From Pseudomonas brassicacearum subsp. brassicacearum (lineage in GTDB: Bacteria; Pseudomonadota; Gammaproteobacteria; Pseudomonadales; Pseudomonadaceae), in contig NZ_VZPJ01000010.1 of the NCBI RefSeq assembly GCF_008801605.1, positions 62,001 to 126,000 of the forward strand: a DNA stretch of 64,000 bases, in the 5' to 3' direction. The position numbers and the translations under genes were made by a program. Below are positions 25,568 to 35,394 of this stretch, piece after piece. Within the stretch, counting starts at the first letter, position 1. Every line of letters starts with the position of its first letter. Below the pieces are notes generated by a model. That model did not search any database and was not told where the DNA came from. It saw only the letters and a program-made list of their open reading frames with translations.

Positions 25568-26458
25568 TCACCAACCAGAGAGAAGTCCATATAATCGTTT
25601 GCGTAGGCCATAGAAAAAACTGTTCGACGTAGAAAGCGCCCTCAGTCGATTCACAAAGCCAGTTTTGGTGGTCATGATTCCGAGGATATCCCCCTTAACC
25701 CGACACTCTTCACAGAGAACTTTTTGGTACAATCTTTCTTTGGCCTGAGGCGAGAGCTTATCCCCATGCATATCGTAGAACAGACGAATAGCAGACATGC
25801 GAGGCGTTAGTTTACTATTATAAGAAGCATAATCCCCAAGCATATTTATGCTATTACCACTGTGCACACGCCACCGGCACCCCACAATATCCGAATGAAC
25901 AATTTTCCAATCAAAAAAAGTAACCGCCAGCTCCATCCAGGTGTCTTCATTAGGTAAGTTTTCAGGCACGGGAAATATCCGAGAAATTACCGGCCTGCTC
26001 ATCATGTAAGAAACACCCGTCAACCCACCTTTACCAGCACGCTTGGGGATCAAATGGCCGTCAAACTTCTTATTTTCCGACATCGTGATCAGCTTACAAA
26101 GCCCAACTACAGATTCTTCAGCAGCATACCCTTTGACCTTATCAAAACGCGCAGCCAAACTCCCAGCTGGCATAATATCATCACCAGCATAAACGCACAC
26201 AAACCGGCCTTCCGCGCTTGCAACGCCGTAGTTAAAGGCCGAGCATTTGCCTGCCTTCGGATTTTTAAATAATCGAAGCTGCGGAAAGTCCAACTGGAGC
26301 TCCGTTAGGATCTTCCAAGTGTTATCGCTTGAACCATCATCAACGACAATGACTTCGAAATCCAAACCTTGCTGTTCCAACACGCTTGTCACTGCAGACT
26401 TCACGTGAAGCGCTTCATTTTTTACCGCAATTACAACACTTACACTTGGAATACTCAT
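25568..26458 (-). CDS. Family 2 glycosyltransferase
   Basis: 296 residues, soluble GT-A enzyme. VSVVIAVKNEALHVKSAV opens the fold, VDDGSSDNTW (about 40-49) binds the nucleotide, and YAGDDIMPAGSL holds the metal-binding acidic residues. No membrane helix. Start overlaps the wzy stop by 4 bases, seven bases before lfnA starts. With WbuB and WbpL this gives three transferases for the main unit; this one is the candidate for adding the uronic acid made by WbpA/B/E/D. AT-rich. Confidence 0.8.
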   Translation of the reverse strand: MSIPSVSVVIAVKNEALHVKSAVTSVLEQQGLDFEVIVVDDGSSDNTWKILTELQLDFPQLRLFKNPKAGKCSAFNYGVASAEGRFVCVYAGDDIMPAGSLAARFDKVKGYAAEESVVGLCKLITMSENKKFDGHLIPKRAGKGGLTGVSYMMSRPVISRIFPVPENLPNEDTWMELAVTFFDWKIVHSDIVGCRWRVHSGNSINMLGDYASYNSKLTPRMSAIRLFYDMHGDKLSPQAKERLYQKVLCEECRVKGDILGIMTTKTGFVNRLRALSTSNSFFYGLRKRLYGLLSGW

Positions 26459-27696
26459 ACCCCCCCCTTCGAATCATTAACGCTCATCTTGCCAGGTGAC
26501 TTAACCCTTAAAAACAAACAAGCCGCAAACATCAAAATATAGCCATTACTCAGCAATGTTCCAATAAGACCGCTTGTAAACATACCCAGAAAAAAAATCA
26601 ACCACAAGGATTTGAAAGCATGGTCTTCAGACTTTCTGAACCATCGAAATACCTGACCAACAAAAAACGAATACAGCAAGACGCCAAACCAACCAAGATT
26701 GGCGTAGCCCTCCGTGAAATAAACAGCGTTTGAATTCGCCGTTGCATTCCATCCCCACTCATATTCGAATACTAATTTCTCGAGAAAAACCCTATCCAAG
26801 GAAAACAATGAGGCAAAGAAATTACTGGTTGCGCCATACAAAGGTTCATTATTGAACTGCTGCTCGAGAACCAACAGTGTATCCGAAGCTGTAAACATCG
26901 GAACCGAAACAGCCCTCCAGATCAAATGATCCAAGGCGCCATCCGGAAGGTATTTAGCACTGTAGAACTCAGGACTGAAGATCCCCCCTCCAACCCCTGC
27001 GGCTTGGCTGGATTCACCGCCCCCCATCGCCAGTAGCGTAACCACGTACAAAATCAAAGCTCCTCCGGAGAAAAAAAATAGCGCCACCGGAAGACTTATT
27101 TTTTTCCGCTGAGAAGCAATATATAACAAAGGCAGAAGAGCATTCAGGAAAAGCGCTTTTTGCAAGAAGCTTAACGAATAACCAAAAAACACTAGGAGGC
27201 ACAAGTATCGCAAGCGGTGCTTATCCAAAAACATCCGCGCCAGACTATACGGTAGAAATGCACTCATAAAAATTGTGCTTATATAAATAAGCGCAGCTTC
27301 CGCGCCTTCACGCCCCTTTAAAAAAGCCCCCCGCTGGGCGCTCAGCTCTTCGCTGCTTGCACCCGATATTGCCGAAACGATAGGAATTGCAGGAGCCGTG
27401 TATAAAGTCACAAAAAGAAAAGATAGGAACACAACCCAAACGAAAGCATGTACTGTGTTAGCACTTACTATCAGTCTTGTTGCTCGCGCCCTGAAACGAA
27501 AATCCAACAATGGCAGATAGTATCCAACAAACATACCCACCACCGAAATAAAAGTCATCATCGACAACTTTAAAAAATAATCACTCGGCAAAAAAATATA
27601 ATTAACAAAGAACGGCATCCACATGTACACTAGCGATAGTGCAAAGGCGACTAGATACAATGCAAATCTTGTGCTTGTCAATGTATAAAAAAACAT
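26455..27696 (-). CDS. wzy: O-antigen polymerase (Wzy-like)
   Basis: 413 residues, about 11 membrane helices, with a larger periplasmic loop around residues 240-310 (region beginning GGESSQAAG). Sequence identity among Wzy proteins is low, so the call rests on topology, length and position between wzx and the transferase genes. It would join undecaprenyl-linked repeat units in the periplasm. Start has AGAGG upstream. Very AT-rich compared with flanking core genes, as usual for wzy. Confidence 0.75.
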   Translation of the reverse strand: MFFYTLTSTRFALYLVAFALSLVYMWMPFFVNYIFLPSDYFLKLSMMTFISVVGMFVGYYLPLLDFRFRARATRLIVSANTVHAFVWVVFLSFLFVTLYTAPAIPIVSAISGASSEELSAQRGAFLKGREGAEAALIYISTIFMSAFLPYSLARMFLDKHRLRYLCLLVFFGYSLSFLQKALFLNALLPLLYIASQRKKISLPVALFFFSGGALILYVVTLLAMGGGESSQAAGVGGGIFSPEFYSAKYLPDGALDHLIWRAVSVPMFTASDTLLVLEQQFNNEPLYGATSNFFASLFSLDRVFLEKLVFEYEWGWNATANSNAVYFTEGYANLGWFGVLLYSFFVGQVFRWFRKSEDHAFKSLWLIFFLGMFTSGLIGTLLSNGYILMFAACLFLRVKSPGKMSVNDSKGGV

Positions 27697-27704
27697 TCAA
27701 ACCT

Positions 27705-29072
27705 CTACCAGGCAAACCAGTGGTTAGCCTTCACTATGTATTGAGCAAGGTAAACAACAACAGCAATCAACAATACATAGGGATTGCGCCTAAACACTTC
27801 CAGCAAGCTGATGCCTGCCACCTTCAAAACAACTAGCAAGTAAACAAAATAGAAAACAAAGCCTGTAAACGAATACACTTCAGTCAAGTAACCAGGCGCA
27901 GTAGCAGCCACAGCAGACACGACACCCACTCGTAATACAAGGCCAAACAACTGGAGTGCTAACGCTGTCGGTTGATTATTGGTGGTATGAAGAACCATGG
28001 AAATCGGCGAAACCAGAATTTGCATCACAATCCAAGGGACCATATACACAACAATCTCGCCCGTACGCTCCCAACCTTCACCGAATACGATAGAAAAAGC
28101 ATAAGGAGCGAGCGCACCTCCAATGACTAGAGGTAGTACTGCAACTCTAACAATTCCTGAAAGAATATCCGAAGTAAACTCAGCAAGCTTTCCAGTTCGC
28201 ATTTTTTCCGGAGCATTGGAAATATAAACTTGGGACACTGCGCTACCAATGAGACTTATCGGTGCCTGCATGATCTGCATAGCCAGCAGTAGAAACCCTG
28301 CTTCCGGACCTATCGCCAAACCAGCAATTATGATGACGGGAACTTGTATTGACGCATTATTAAACAAAGCTTCTGAAGTTGAATATTTCGGAAAGCGACT
28401 ATATTTTAAAAATAGCGCCCCCATTGTTTTCAGACGAAGACCCGTTAACGACCTCTTATCTTCGCGAACGCATCTGACCAACAGCCCAACCGCCCCAGCA
28501 CCATTATTTATTGTTTGACCAAGAATCAAACCCAGTGGACCTGCGAATAAACTACCGTAGAGCAACTGTATCGCACTTGCTGACAATGCTTGCTGAATCT
28601 TAGTTTTAGCGATCTGGGAAAATCTTTTTCTACGACCCATCCAGAATTGCAGGGCACTGTAAGCGCCCGATAAAAAAACCCCGATGGGGAGCACCCAAAA
28701 ACAAGCAGCCAATTTCGGCAGCCCTAGCCATGCGGTAAAAAAATCGGAGCCCAACAACAACCCAAATCCAACTAATAGCGCTGTAAGAAAAGAGAATCCA
28801 AGCCCAAGTGCCAATAGATGCGCAGCCTCCCCATCCTCTTCTGGCAAAGATATCGCCAGTTCAAACCGAAGTGTCGCCACTACGGAAAAAATACTCAACA
28901 ATCCTAAATAGACAGAAAGCGTATTGAAATCTTGAGGAGAATATAATCGTGTCAGAACCGGTAATAAAAGCACCATCAAAAGTTGAGCAGCAGCAGTTCC
29001 ACCCGCCAATACAGTCACGGACCTTAAAAAATCATTACCACGATATCTATCCAAAAAATTATTGAGCGACAT
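27705..29072 (-). CDS. wzx: O-antigen flippase (Wzx-like, MOP/PST superfamily)
   Basis: 455 residues with 12-14 membrane helices. The opening NNFLDRYRGNDFLRSVTVLAGGTAAAQLLMVL and LTRLYSPQDFNTLSVYLGL are the family's helix 1-2 pattern. Starts considered: GTG at 29078 and ATG at 29072; the ATG is taken because GAGAG lies five bases upstream. Would move the lipid-linked O-unit across the inner membrane. Confidence 0.85.
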   Translation of the reverse strand: MSLNNFLDRYRGNDFLRSVTVLAGGTAAAQLLMVLLLPVLTRLYSPQDFNTLSVYLGLLSIFSVVATLRFELAISLPEEDGEAAHLLALGLGFSFLTALLVGFGLLLGSDFFTAWLGLPKLAACFWVLPIGVFLSGAYSALQFWMGRRKRFSQIAKTKIQQALSASAIQLLYGSLFAGPLGLILGQTINNGAGAVGLLVRCVREDKRSLTGLRLKTMGALFLKYSRFPKYSTSEALFNNASIQVPVIIIAGLAIGPEAGFLLLAMQIMQAPISLIGSAVSQVYISNAPEKMRTGKLAEFTSDILSGIVRVAVLPLVIGGALAPYAFSIVFGEGWERTGEIVVYMVPWIVMQILVSPISMVLHTTNNQPTALALQLFGLVLRVGVVSAVAATAPGYLTEVYSFTGFVFYFVYLLVVLKVAGISLLEVFRRNPYVLLIAVVVYLAQYIVKANHWFAW

Positions 29073-29117
29073 AGGCACTCTCTAAAGGAAAAATAAGCCA
29101 GTCACTCAAAAGACTGC

Positions 29118-30212
29118 TCATTTAGAGATAGCACCGATAATCGCGCCAACAATTCTCTGAATGTCCTCTTTTTCAAGATAAGGATGCATTGGCAAGCTTA
29201 GCACCTGTTCAGCGACTTCATCACCGACCGCAAGCACCACCGCAGCATCCGCGACGGCAGGTTGCTTATTCAGCGGGATGGGATAATGAACCACGGTTGG
29301 AATACCTTCAGCTTTGAGCCTCTCTTGAAGCTCCGAACGACCAGATACTTTGACTGTATACTGTGCAAAGACACTAGTAGAATGCTCGGAAATATAAGGC
29401 GTGGACAGTAGGCCCGCCTCGTTCAAAAGTGAAGAATACTGCTGTGCGATATCCTGCCTACGCTGAATTTCTTCTTCGAATATATCCAGCTTCTGCAATA
29501 AAACCGCAGCCTGAAGTGTGTCAAGCCGACTGTTCATACCAATGCGAATATGGTGATATCTTCGGTCTTGCCCATGACGCGAAATCTGACGTAAAGCTAT
29601 AGCTAGCTCATCATCATTGGTAAACAGCGCTCCCCCATCGCCATAACAGCCCAAGGGTTTACTGGGAAAAAAACTCGTGCAGGCAATAGTACTCAAGTTA
29701 CACGAGCGCCTGTCTTTGTAGGTTGCCCCGAAGCTTTGTGCTGCGTCTTCAATGACTGGAATATCATATTTTGAAGCGATTGCATTGATAGCGTCGAAGT
29801 CAGCGCATTGCCCATATAAAGAAACAGGTATAATCGCCTTGGTCCGAGACGTAATCTTAGTCTCGAGTAAACCAGGGTCCATATTATAGGTCTTCGCGTC
29901 AACATCGACATAGACAACCTTGGCACCCAATACTGCAGCGGCTTCAGCCGTAGCGATGTAGCTGAAGCCTGGGGTAATCACCTCATCGCCTGCCTGGATA
30001 CCTAGCGCCATCAAGGCAATTTGCAGAGCATCTGTGCCATTTGCGCAAGTGATGCAATATTTAGCGCCGACAAACGACGCCAGCCTTCCCTCAAGCTCAG
30101 TAACTTCAGGGCCTAAAATGTACTGACCGTGGGTTAATACACGCTGAATGGCAGCATCAAGTTGATCCTTGATGCGGAGCTGCTGTTTTTTCAGATCTAT
30201 AAATTCAATCAT
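29118..30212 (-). CDS. wbpE: UDP-2-acetamido-2-deoxy-3-oxo-glucuronate transaminase (WbpE)
   Basis: 364 residues, PLP-dependent DegT family. Asp156 in VIEDAAQ and Lys185 in FFPSKPLGCYGDGG are the cofactor residues; Lys185 is at the same position as in P. aeruginosa WbpE. It transfers an amino group to the 3-keto sugar made by WbpB, giving UDP-GlcNAc3NA. The start ATG at 30212 overlaps the wbpD stop by 8 bases; the 37-codon upstream extension would run into wbpD and lacks family features. 39 bases before wzx. Confidence 0.9.
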   Translation of the reverse strand: MIEFIDLKKQQLRIKDQLDAAIQRVLTHGQYILGPEVTELEGRLASFVGAKYCITCANGTDALQIALMALGIQAGDEVITPGFSYIATAEAAAVLGAKVVYVDVDAKTYNMDPGLLETKITSRTKAIIPVSLYGQCADFDAINAIASKYDIPVIEDAAQSFGATYKDRRSCNLSTIACTSFFPSKPLGCYGDGGALFTNDDELAIALRQISRHGQDRRYHHIRIGMNSRLDTLQAAVLLQKLDIFEEEIQRRQDIAQQYSSLLNEAGLLSTPYISEHSTSVFAQYTVKVSGRSELQERLKAEGIPTVVHYPIPLNKQPAVADAAVVLAVGDEVAEQVLSLPMHPYLEKEDIQRIVGAIIGAISK

Positions 30213-30798
30213 TTTGTCCAGCTTCCGTTTTGCTGAGAACTTTACCGTCCAATTTATAAACAGCACCACTGTGCTGGCACACCACAGAAAGATCCCCTTC
30301 CAGTGGCAACTCCAGCTGCTCACCGAACTCGCTCATCCAGCCAATTTGTCGAGCAGGCACACCTACCATCAATGCAAAGGCAGGAACGTCACGATTGATC
30401 ACCGCGCCAGCACCTATAAATGCGAACTGTCCAATCGTTACCCCGCAAACAATAGTGCAGTTGGCCCCCAACGTAGCCCCCTTACGGACCACTGTATTAC
30501 GGTATTGGTCTTTACGCTCAATCAACGAACGGGGGTTATACACATTGGTAAAGACCATACTTGGCCCGCAAAACACTCCATCTTCCAAGGTAACGTTGTC
30601 GTAAACAGAAACATTATTTTGTATTTTGCAGTAATCGCCAATAACAACCTTGTTACCCACAAAAACATTCTGACCTAACGAAACCCCCTTTCCGATCCGG
30701 GCACCGGCACATACGTGCACAAAGTGCCATACACGCGAGTTTTCACCAATAATCGCGCCTTCGTCGACGATGGCACTGCTGTGAACGGAATAATTCAC
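30205..30798 (-). CDS. wbpD: UDP-2-acetamido-3-amino-glucuronate N-acetyltransferase (WbpD)
   Basis: 197 residues, trimeric left-handed beta-helix acyltransferase with many hexapeptide repeats (IVDEGAIIGENSRVW, IGKGVSLGQNVFVGN, IGDYCKIQNNV, LGANCTIVCGVTIG). The GTG at 30798 is chosen: it gives the family N-terminus (NYSVHSSAIVDEG) and has GGAG five bases upstream; the ATG 17 codons earlier adds a stretch not seen in WbpD. It acetylates the 3-amino group to give UDP-GlcNAc3NAcA. A short C-terminal tail after the helix is cysteine-containing. Confidence 0.9.
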   Translation of the reverse strand: MNYSVHSSAIVDEGAIIGENSRVWHFVHVCAGARIGKGVSLGQNVFVGNKVVIGDYCKIQNNVSVYDNVTLEDGVFCGPSMVFTNVYNPRSLIERKDQYRNTVVRKGATLGANCTIVCGVTIGQFAFIGAGAVINRDVPAFALMVGVPARQIGWMSEFGEQLELPLEGDLSVVCQHSGAVYKLDGKVLSKTEAGQND

Positions 30799-30905
30799 CT
30801 TCGCTCCCGCAAATACGTTAGCCCGGTCCTCGTAAGGACAGGGCCACATTGAAGTGATCAGAGGACTGCACCAAACACGTGCTGTCCGGACACGAAGCTT
30901 AGTAC

Positions 30906-31850
30906 TTACAGACTACGCAGGAAAGGGTGCCCTTCATCATTTTGCGCAGAGGTAGCAGTACTGGAGCGGATAGTATTCACTGTCTCCACGCAATGACGCG
31001 CATCCTCGATTCCATAGCCACGACCTGCAAGAATCTCTGTGTAGCTGATGGTATGGAGGTCCGTGAAGCCTTCTGAAAACTCCATCTCCTCCCCATCGAC
31101 GGTGATTGATCGGTAGGTGCTTTTTTTACCTTTTACTGCTTCTGGAAGGTCATTCGCGTCAATCGAAAGGAACCAGCGTACGCGCGCCTGTTCATACTCC
31201 AAGTAACCCGCCGCCTTATGCGCAGAAGTAAAATGCACGACATTCCGCTGCAGTTTTCCAAAAATGAAATGCAGCATATCGTAGAAATGCACGCCAATAT
31301 TGGTCGCCAAGCCGAAGGACTTACGTGCGTCCCCCTTCCAGCTTTCCATATACCAGTTCCCACGGGACGTGATGTAGGTAAGCTCGACGTCGTATTTGGT
31401 GGACCGCTGTTGAGCAGCAACTTTCGCCTTGAGATCAAGAATAGCTTGGTGATGGCGCAGTTGGAGGATGTTATAGACTCGTTGACCGGTTTCTTTCTCA
31501 ACGAGCGCCAGCTCGTCAAGAATCTGCGGTGTAGGCACCAACGGTTTTTCGCAAATCACATCACAGCCTAGACGCAGTCCCGCAGCAATATGAGCATGAT
31601 GTAGATAATTTGGCGAACAAACGGAAACGTAATCAAGAGCAGTGCGAGGATCGCGCTTGAGCTGATGCGCATGCTCATAGAACCGCTCAAACTGAGTAAA
31701 AAACTCACTACTTGGAGAAATGCTATCAATAATACCAACAGAATCATTGATATCGTAAGCAGACACCAAATTATTACCTGTATCTTTGATAGCACGCATA
31801 TGGCGGGGCGCGATATAACCAGCAGCACCAATCAGAGCAAAGTTTTTCAT
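30906..31850 (-). CDS. wbpB: UDP-N-acetyl-2-amino-2-deoxyglucuronate dehydrogenase (WbpB)
   Basis: 314 residues, Gfo/Idh/MocA family. N-terminal FALIGAAGYIAPRHMRAI binds NAD; the ICEKPLVP motif (about residues 95-102) contains the family's catalytic-site Lys; a conserved His region GVHFYDMLHF lies near residue 190. It oxidises C3 of UDP-GlcNAcA. Start ATG preceded by AGAGG. Lies between wbpA and wbpD in the order wbpA-wbpB-wbpD-wbpE seen in P. aeruginosa O5. No wbpI-type 2-epimerase gene is present in the window. Confidence 0.92.
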   Translation of the reverse strand: MKNFALIGAAGYIAPRHMRAIKDTGNNLVSAYDINDSVGIIDSISPSSEFFTQFERFYEHAHQLKRDPRTALDYVSVCSPNYLHHAHIAAGLRLGCDVICEKPLVPTPQILDELALVEKETGQRVYNILQLRHHQAILDLKAKVAAQQRSTKYDVELTYITSRGNWYMESWKGDARKSFGLATNIGVHFYDMLHFIFGKLQRNVVHFTSAHKAAGYLEYEQARVRWFLSIDANDLPEAVKGKKSTYRSITVDGEEMEFSEGFTDLHTISYTEILAGRGYGIEDARHCVETVNTIRSSTATSAQNDEGHPFLRSL

Positions 31851-31895
31851 TTAACCTCTGTAATAACTAAAGACACGAAGATAAAAATTCAAACA

Positions 31896-33209
31896 TCAAG
31901 CCTTAATAATGTGAGGCGCTGGCTCTCGATATTTACCACGGCTATCAATGATCAGTCTGGCATGCTGTTTAATGAGCGAATAGTCAAATTTGTCGTGATC
32001 CGTCGCCAAGATGACAGCATCGAAGGAAGCGATGTTACTCTCAGTTAACGGCTCACTGCTGAGTTCGAAGTGGTGCTCGCGCATCTTCGGAAATACCGGT
32101 ACATGCGGATCGCTATAACCCACCAAACCGCCCTTCGCCTCTATCAATTCCATTATTTCAACCGACGGAGACTCACGCATGTCATCCACATTCTTCTTAT
32201 AGGCAATACCCAGCACCAGAACCTTGCTACCCTTAAGGGCCTTACCAGCGTTATTGAGACCGTCCATAAGCTTATTTAGTACATATTCGGGCATGGCTTG
32301 GTTTACTTCACCGGACAGCTCAATAAACCGGGTATGGAGACCATACTCACGAGCTTTCCAAGTGAGGTAAAAAGGGTCAATAGGAATACAATGACCGCCC
32401 AGGCCAGGGCCCGGGTAGTAAGCTGTAAAACCAAAAGGTTTAGTCGCTGCGGCGTCTACCACTTCAAAGATATCAATACCCATGCGGTCGGCGACGATTT
32501 TCATCTCATTCACCAAGCCAATGTTCACTGCCCGATGGATATTTTCCAGCAGTTTAGTCATCTCGGCAGCCTTGGCGGAACTCACCGGCACCACACGATC
32601 AATTGCCTGCTCATACAATGCGATGCCAACTTCAAGACATGCTTGGGTATCACCACCGATGATTTTTGGAATGGTGCGGGTTTCGAAATTAGGATTACCC
32701 GGATCTTCACGCTCAGGTGAATAAACCAGGAAAATATCCTCCCCCACCTTTAAGCCGCCTTCCTGCACACGAGGCAAAAGCTCCTCCTCAGTCGTGCCGG
32801 GGTAGGTTGTGCTTTCGAGAGAAACGATCTGTCCTTTACGCAAATAGGGCTTGATGGCGTCAGTTGTATTGATGACGAAGCTCATGTCCGGTTCACGATA
32901 CTTATTGAGTGGCGTCGGAACGCACAAAATCAAAGCATCGCACTCCGAGACCCTAGTAAAATCTGTGGTCGCTTCGAAACCATTCGATCTGGCGCCGGCA
33001 ATTCTCTCACCAGGTATATGCTCGATATAACTCATACCCTGGTTGAGGCGATCTACTTTAAAGCTGTCGATATCAATGCCTAACACCCTGAAGCCAATCG
33101 CGTTATAGCGCAGCATCAACGGCAAACCGACATAGCCAAGACCCACGATACCAATGACCGCTTCCTTAGTTTTGAATCTTGCTACGCTCGATTGTTTAAC
33201 GCCTGACAT
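31896..33209 (-). CDS. wbpA: UDP-N-acetyl-D-glucosamine 6-dehydrogenase (WbpA)
   Basis: 437 residues of the UDP-glucose/GDP-mannose dehydrogenase family: NAD-binding GIVGLGYVGLPL near residues 20-31, catalytic Cys274 in GPGLGGHCIPIDPF, and the C-terminal domain with VLGIAYKKNVDDMRESPS. Oxidises C6 of UDP-GlcNAc twice to UDP-GlcNAcA, the entry step for the uronic-acid branch. AGGGA upstream of the ATG. First sugar gene after wzz, probably served by a promoter in the 947-base gap upstream. Confidence 0.93.
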   Translation of the reverse strand: MSGVKQSSVARFKTKEAVIGIVGLGYVGLPLMLRYNAIGFRVLGIDIDSFKVDRLNQGMSYIEHIPGERIAGARSNGFEATTDFTRVSECDALILCVPTPLNKYREPDMSFVINTTDAIKPYLRKGQIVSLESTTYPGTTEEELLPRVQEGGLKVGEDIFLVYSPEREDPGNPNFETRTIPKIIGGDTQACLEVGIALYEQAIDRVVPVSSAKAAEMTKLLENIHRAVNIGLVNEMKIVADRMGIDIFEVVDAAATKPFGFTAYYPGPGLGGHCIPIDPFYLTWKAREYGLHTRFIELSGEVNQAMPEYVLNKLMDGLNNAGKALKGSKVLVLGIAYKKNVDDMRESPSVEIMELIEAKGGLVGYSDPHVPVFPKMREHHFELSSEPLTESNIASFDAVILATDHDKFDYSLIKQHARLIIDSRGKYREPAPHIIKA

Positions 33210-34156
33210 TACTGAATCCCTTAATCACGAAGCCTATAAGTTACAGATCAGTGACACATACCCTCTTTGAATCGTCATCATGGGATGAACTGCTCGCCAC
33301 TGATCTATCAAAATTCAAACAGAAGCACACGCTACTACCACCCCCAGGATCCGGCCTCCATTTCCTGAGGAGGCAAACACCTCCTGCCCCCTTCGACTTG
33401 CGAAAGGCCGAGGGAGCGGTGGTTGTCCTGCCGCTGTCGATGAAGGAAGTCAATGAGCAACACCTCGCTGGCGCCCCATCATCGTCATAAAAATACCTCC
33501 TAGCGCTTTAAGGGCCGACTCAATTGCTACGTCAGCTCGCCGCCTACCAGTAGCAGAGAGCGCCAAAGGCTAGGTTGAGCGCTATGGACTGCCAGTTCGC
33601 ATATTCGGGAATGAACGGACACTACCGCACAAACCTCGATGTGCTCATGCAGAAGATCAGGCGCATACAAGCATAACCCTGCCAAACCAGATGCTCCTCG
33701 GCAAGCTTGTCCTGACGGGGTCTGCGCTACACCGGATACCAGATTTTAGCTAGGATGGTAGGGACTATATCTGCAGACGTCCAGCTGTTCATGCTTTCTC
33801 GGACAGTGCTGATCGTATCCCTCTCTAGAAGCGTCATCTTTCAAATGTTTGATATCTCCGACCTATAACGGAAATTTTTCCTACTTTGAAATGATAGCTT
33901 TTTGATGTCTACGTACAAATTTTGAGTGAGCTCGCCTAACAATCCATCAAAGAATCGAGAGAACGTTGTCACAGCTTTTGAGAGCTCGGCTTGGGCACCG
34001 TCAGCAAACCAATTTTCAGCCCGCCGGCCAGCTGACGCTGCATTTTTCAACTCAGCCCCTCGAGAGCAAAGGTGAAGGGCGCCGGAGCACATACATTCAC
34101 CTTATCATCCCAGCCGAGTCACTTGCTTATCTGAGAGCACTGCCCCCCAGAACATT
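33210..34156. other. Long spacer between wbpA and wzz, no gene recognised
   Basis: 947 bases on the line of an otherwise tightly packed locus. Short open frames exist on both strands (about 60-83 codons) but none has a ribosome site or family features that I recognise. One minus-strand frame (33841-34092) has a basic, aromatic C-terminus (SRFFDGLLGELTQ) that could be a relic. Composition changes along it, suggesting stacked remnants. It probably contains the promoter for the wbpA operon. No ops/JUMPstart motif was found by eye. Confidence 0.5.
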
Positions 34157-35206
34157 CTAGCGCTGACGCTGTTCATTTCGACGGATAAGAAACCTGATCA
34201 AAGCCAAGAAACCACCCAGCATCAGCCCACCGACAACTCCCAGCACCAAGATCAGCATTTTCCTTGGCTTGATGGGGCTTTCTGGTATCTCGACAACACC
34301 ATCCTGACGATAAACCGAAATAGTTTCAGGATCGACATTCAACTTACGATAAAAACCATATCGCATCTGAAGCGAGCGCAAATCGCCGATGAACGCATCA
34401 TCCGAAGACCTCGACTCCAGCGCTTCGACTTCGGCCGCGAGCGCCTTGCTGCCGCGTTGATAATCTAATTTATTGCCCGTATCCACAGTGATATCAACTG
34501 CAGCCGTTGAATTCACGACAGGGGTCGTGAGGCCGATAGCCTTTGCGATCTGCAACGCTTCACGCAGCTGTTGGATCCGGTCCTCGCGTACCCGTTGCGC
34601 AGTTTCTCGCAAGCTGACAATTCGTTGTTCCAAGTTACGCGCTCTTACTGAAGCCTCGGTCGTAACGTTCTTAATCAGCTCCGACTCGGCAGCCACACTC
34701 GCACGCTGAACGTAAGCCTTCGCCCACTCCGTAGCCTGTGCAGGGTCGTTACTTTGCACAGTCACCGAGAAACGATCCGGTGTATCTCTGCCAGGCCCCT
34801 TGATCATTAACTCACGAGAAAATCGCTCATACAAACGATCGAGAGGCGCCTCACGCTGGGATTTATCAAGCGACGGAAGATAGATTGTATTGAAGAAGGT
34901 TTGTCGAAGGGACTCGCCTTGGAGGTTTCGGGCAAAGACATCATAGACGTCCTTGATCGAATAAGGATCAAGTTCCGTGCTTTTCCCACGACCATAATTC
35001 AGCTCAGCAATACCATTCTGAGTGGGAGGAATGATAAAAAGCTTGGCCTCATAGACAGGCTTGCTAAGGAACGCATAGGCGGTTGCACCTATGGCGACCA
35101 AAAGAGTGACCACCAGAATCAACCACTTTTGGACGAAAATTCCGCGAGCAAGCTCCATCAGGTCGATTTCATCGCCCCCCTGCAAATCAACATGATTATT
35201 TTGCAT
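34157..35206 (-). CDS. wzz: O-antigen chain length determinant (Wzz)
   Basis: 349 residues with the Wzz plan: short cytoplasmic N-terminus, membrane helix at about 29-48, a long periplasmic part with coiled-coil-like helices (about 170-240), and a second helix at about 318-340 preceded by the proline-containing motif IPESPIKPRKM. It sets the modal length of the O-polysaccharide made by Wzy. First gene after ihfB/lapA, its usual place in Pseudomonas. The gap to wbpA is unusually long. Confidence 0.92.
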   Translation of the reverse strand: MQNNHVDLQGGDEIDLMELARGIFVQKWLILVVTLLVAIGATAYAFLSKPVYEAKLFIIPPTQNGIAELNYGRGKSTELDPYSIKDVYDVFARNLQGESLRQTFFNTIYLPSLDKSQREAPLDRLYERFSRELMIKGPGRDTPDRFSVTVQSNDPAQATEWAKAYVQRASVAAESELIKNVTTEASVRARNLEQRIVSLRETAQRVREDRIQQLREALQIAKAIGLTTPVVNSTAAVDITVDTGNKLDYQRGSKALAAEVEALESRSSDDAFIGDLRSLQMRYGFYRKLNVDPETISVYRQDGVVEIPESPIKPRKMLILVLGVVGGLMLGGFLALIRFLIRRNEQRQR

Positions 35207-35394
35207 GTACGGCCTCGCTTCCTTTTTTTGGCATTACGCCCCAGGTGAAACTGGAAGCTCTAAAAGGCAAGACTGACAAGGCCTCGGCGGATACAGCCCT
35301 AAACTGAGTTAGATTAAATACGAACAAAACGCACCCAAAGTCAGAAAAATTGTAGACAGTGATCCTTACCAAGACTACTGGGCTCACACATCCA

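Noticed and set aside
33841..34092. 83-codon minus-strand frame as a transposase fragment
   Set aside because: Only a vague basic/aromatic pattern; no recognisable catalytic motif or terminal repeats.
33210..35394. ops/JUMPstart (RfaH) element upstream of the O-antigen operon
   Set aside because: No GGCGGTAGCGT-like sequence seen on the minus strand in this stretch.
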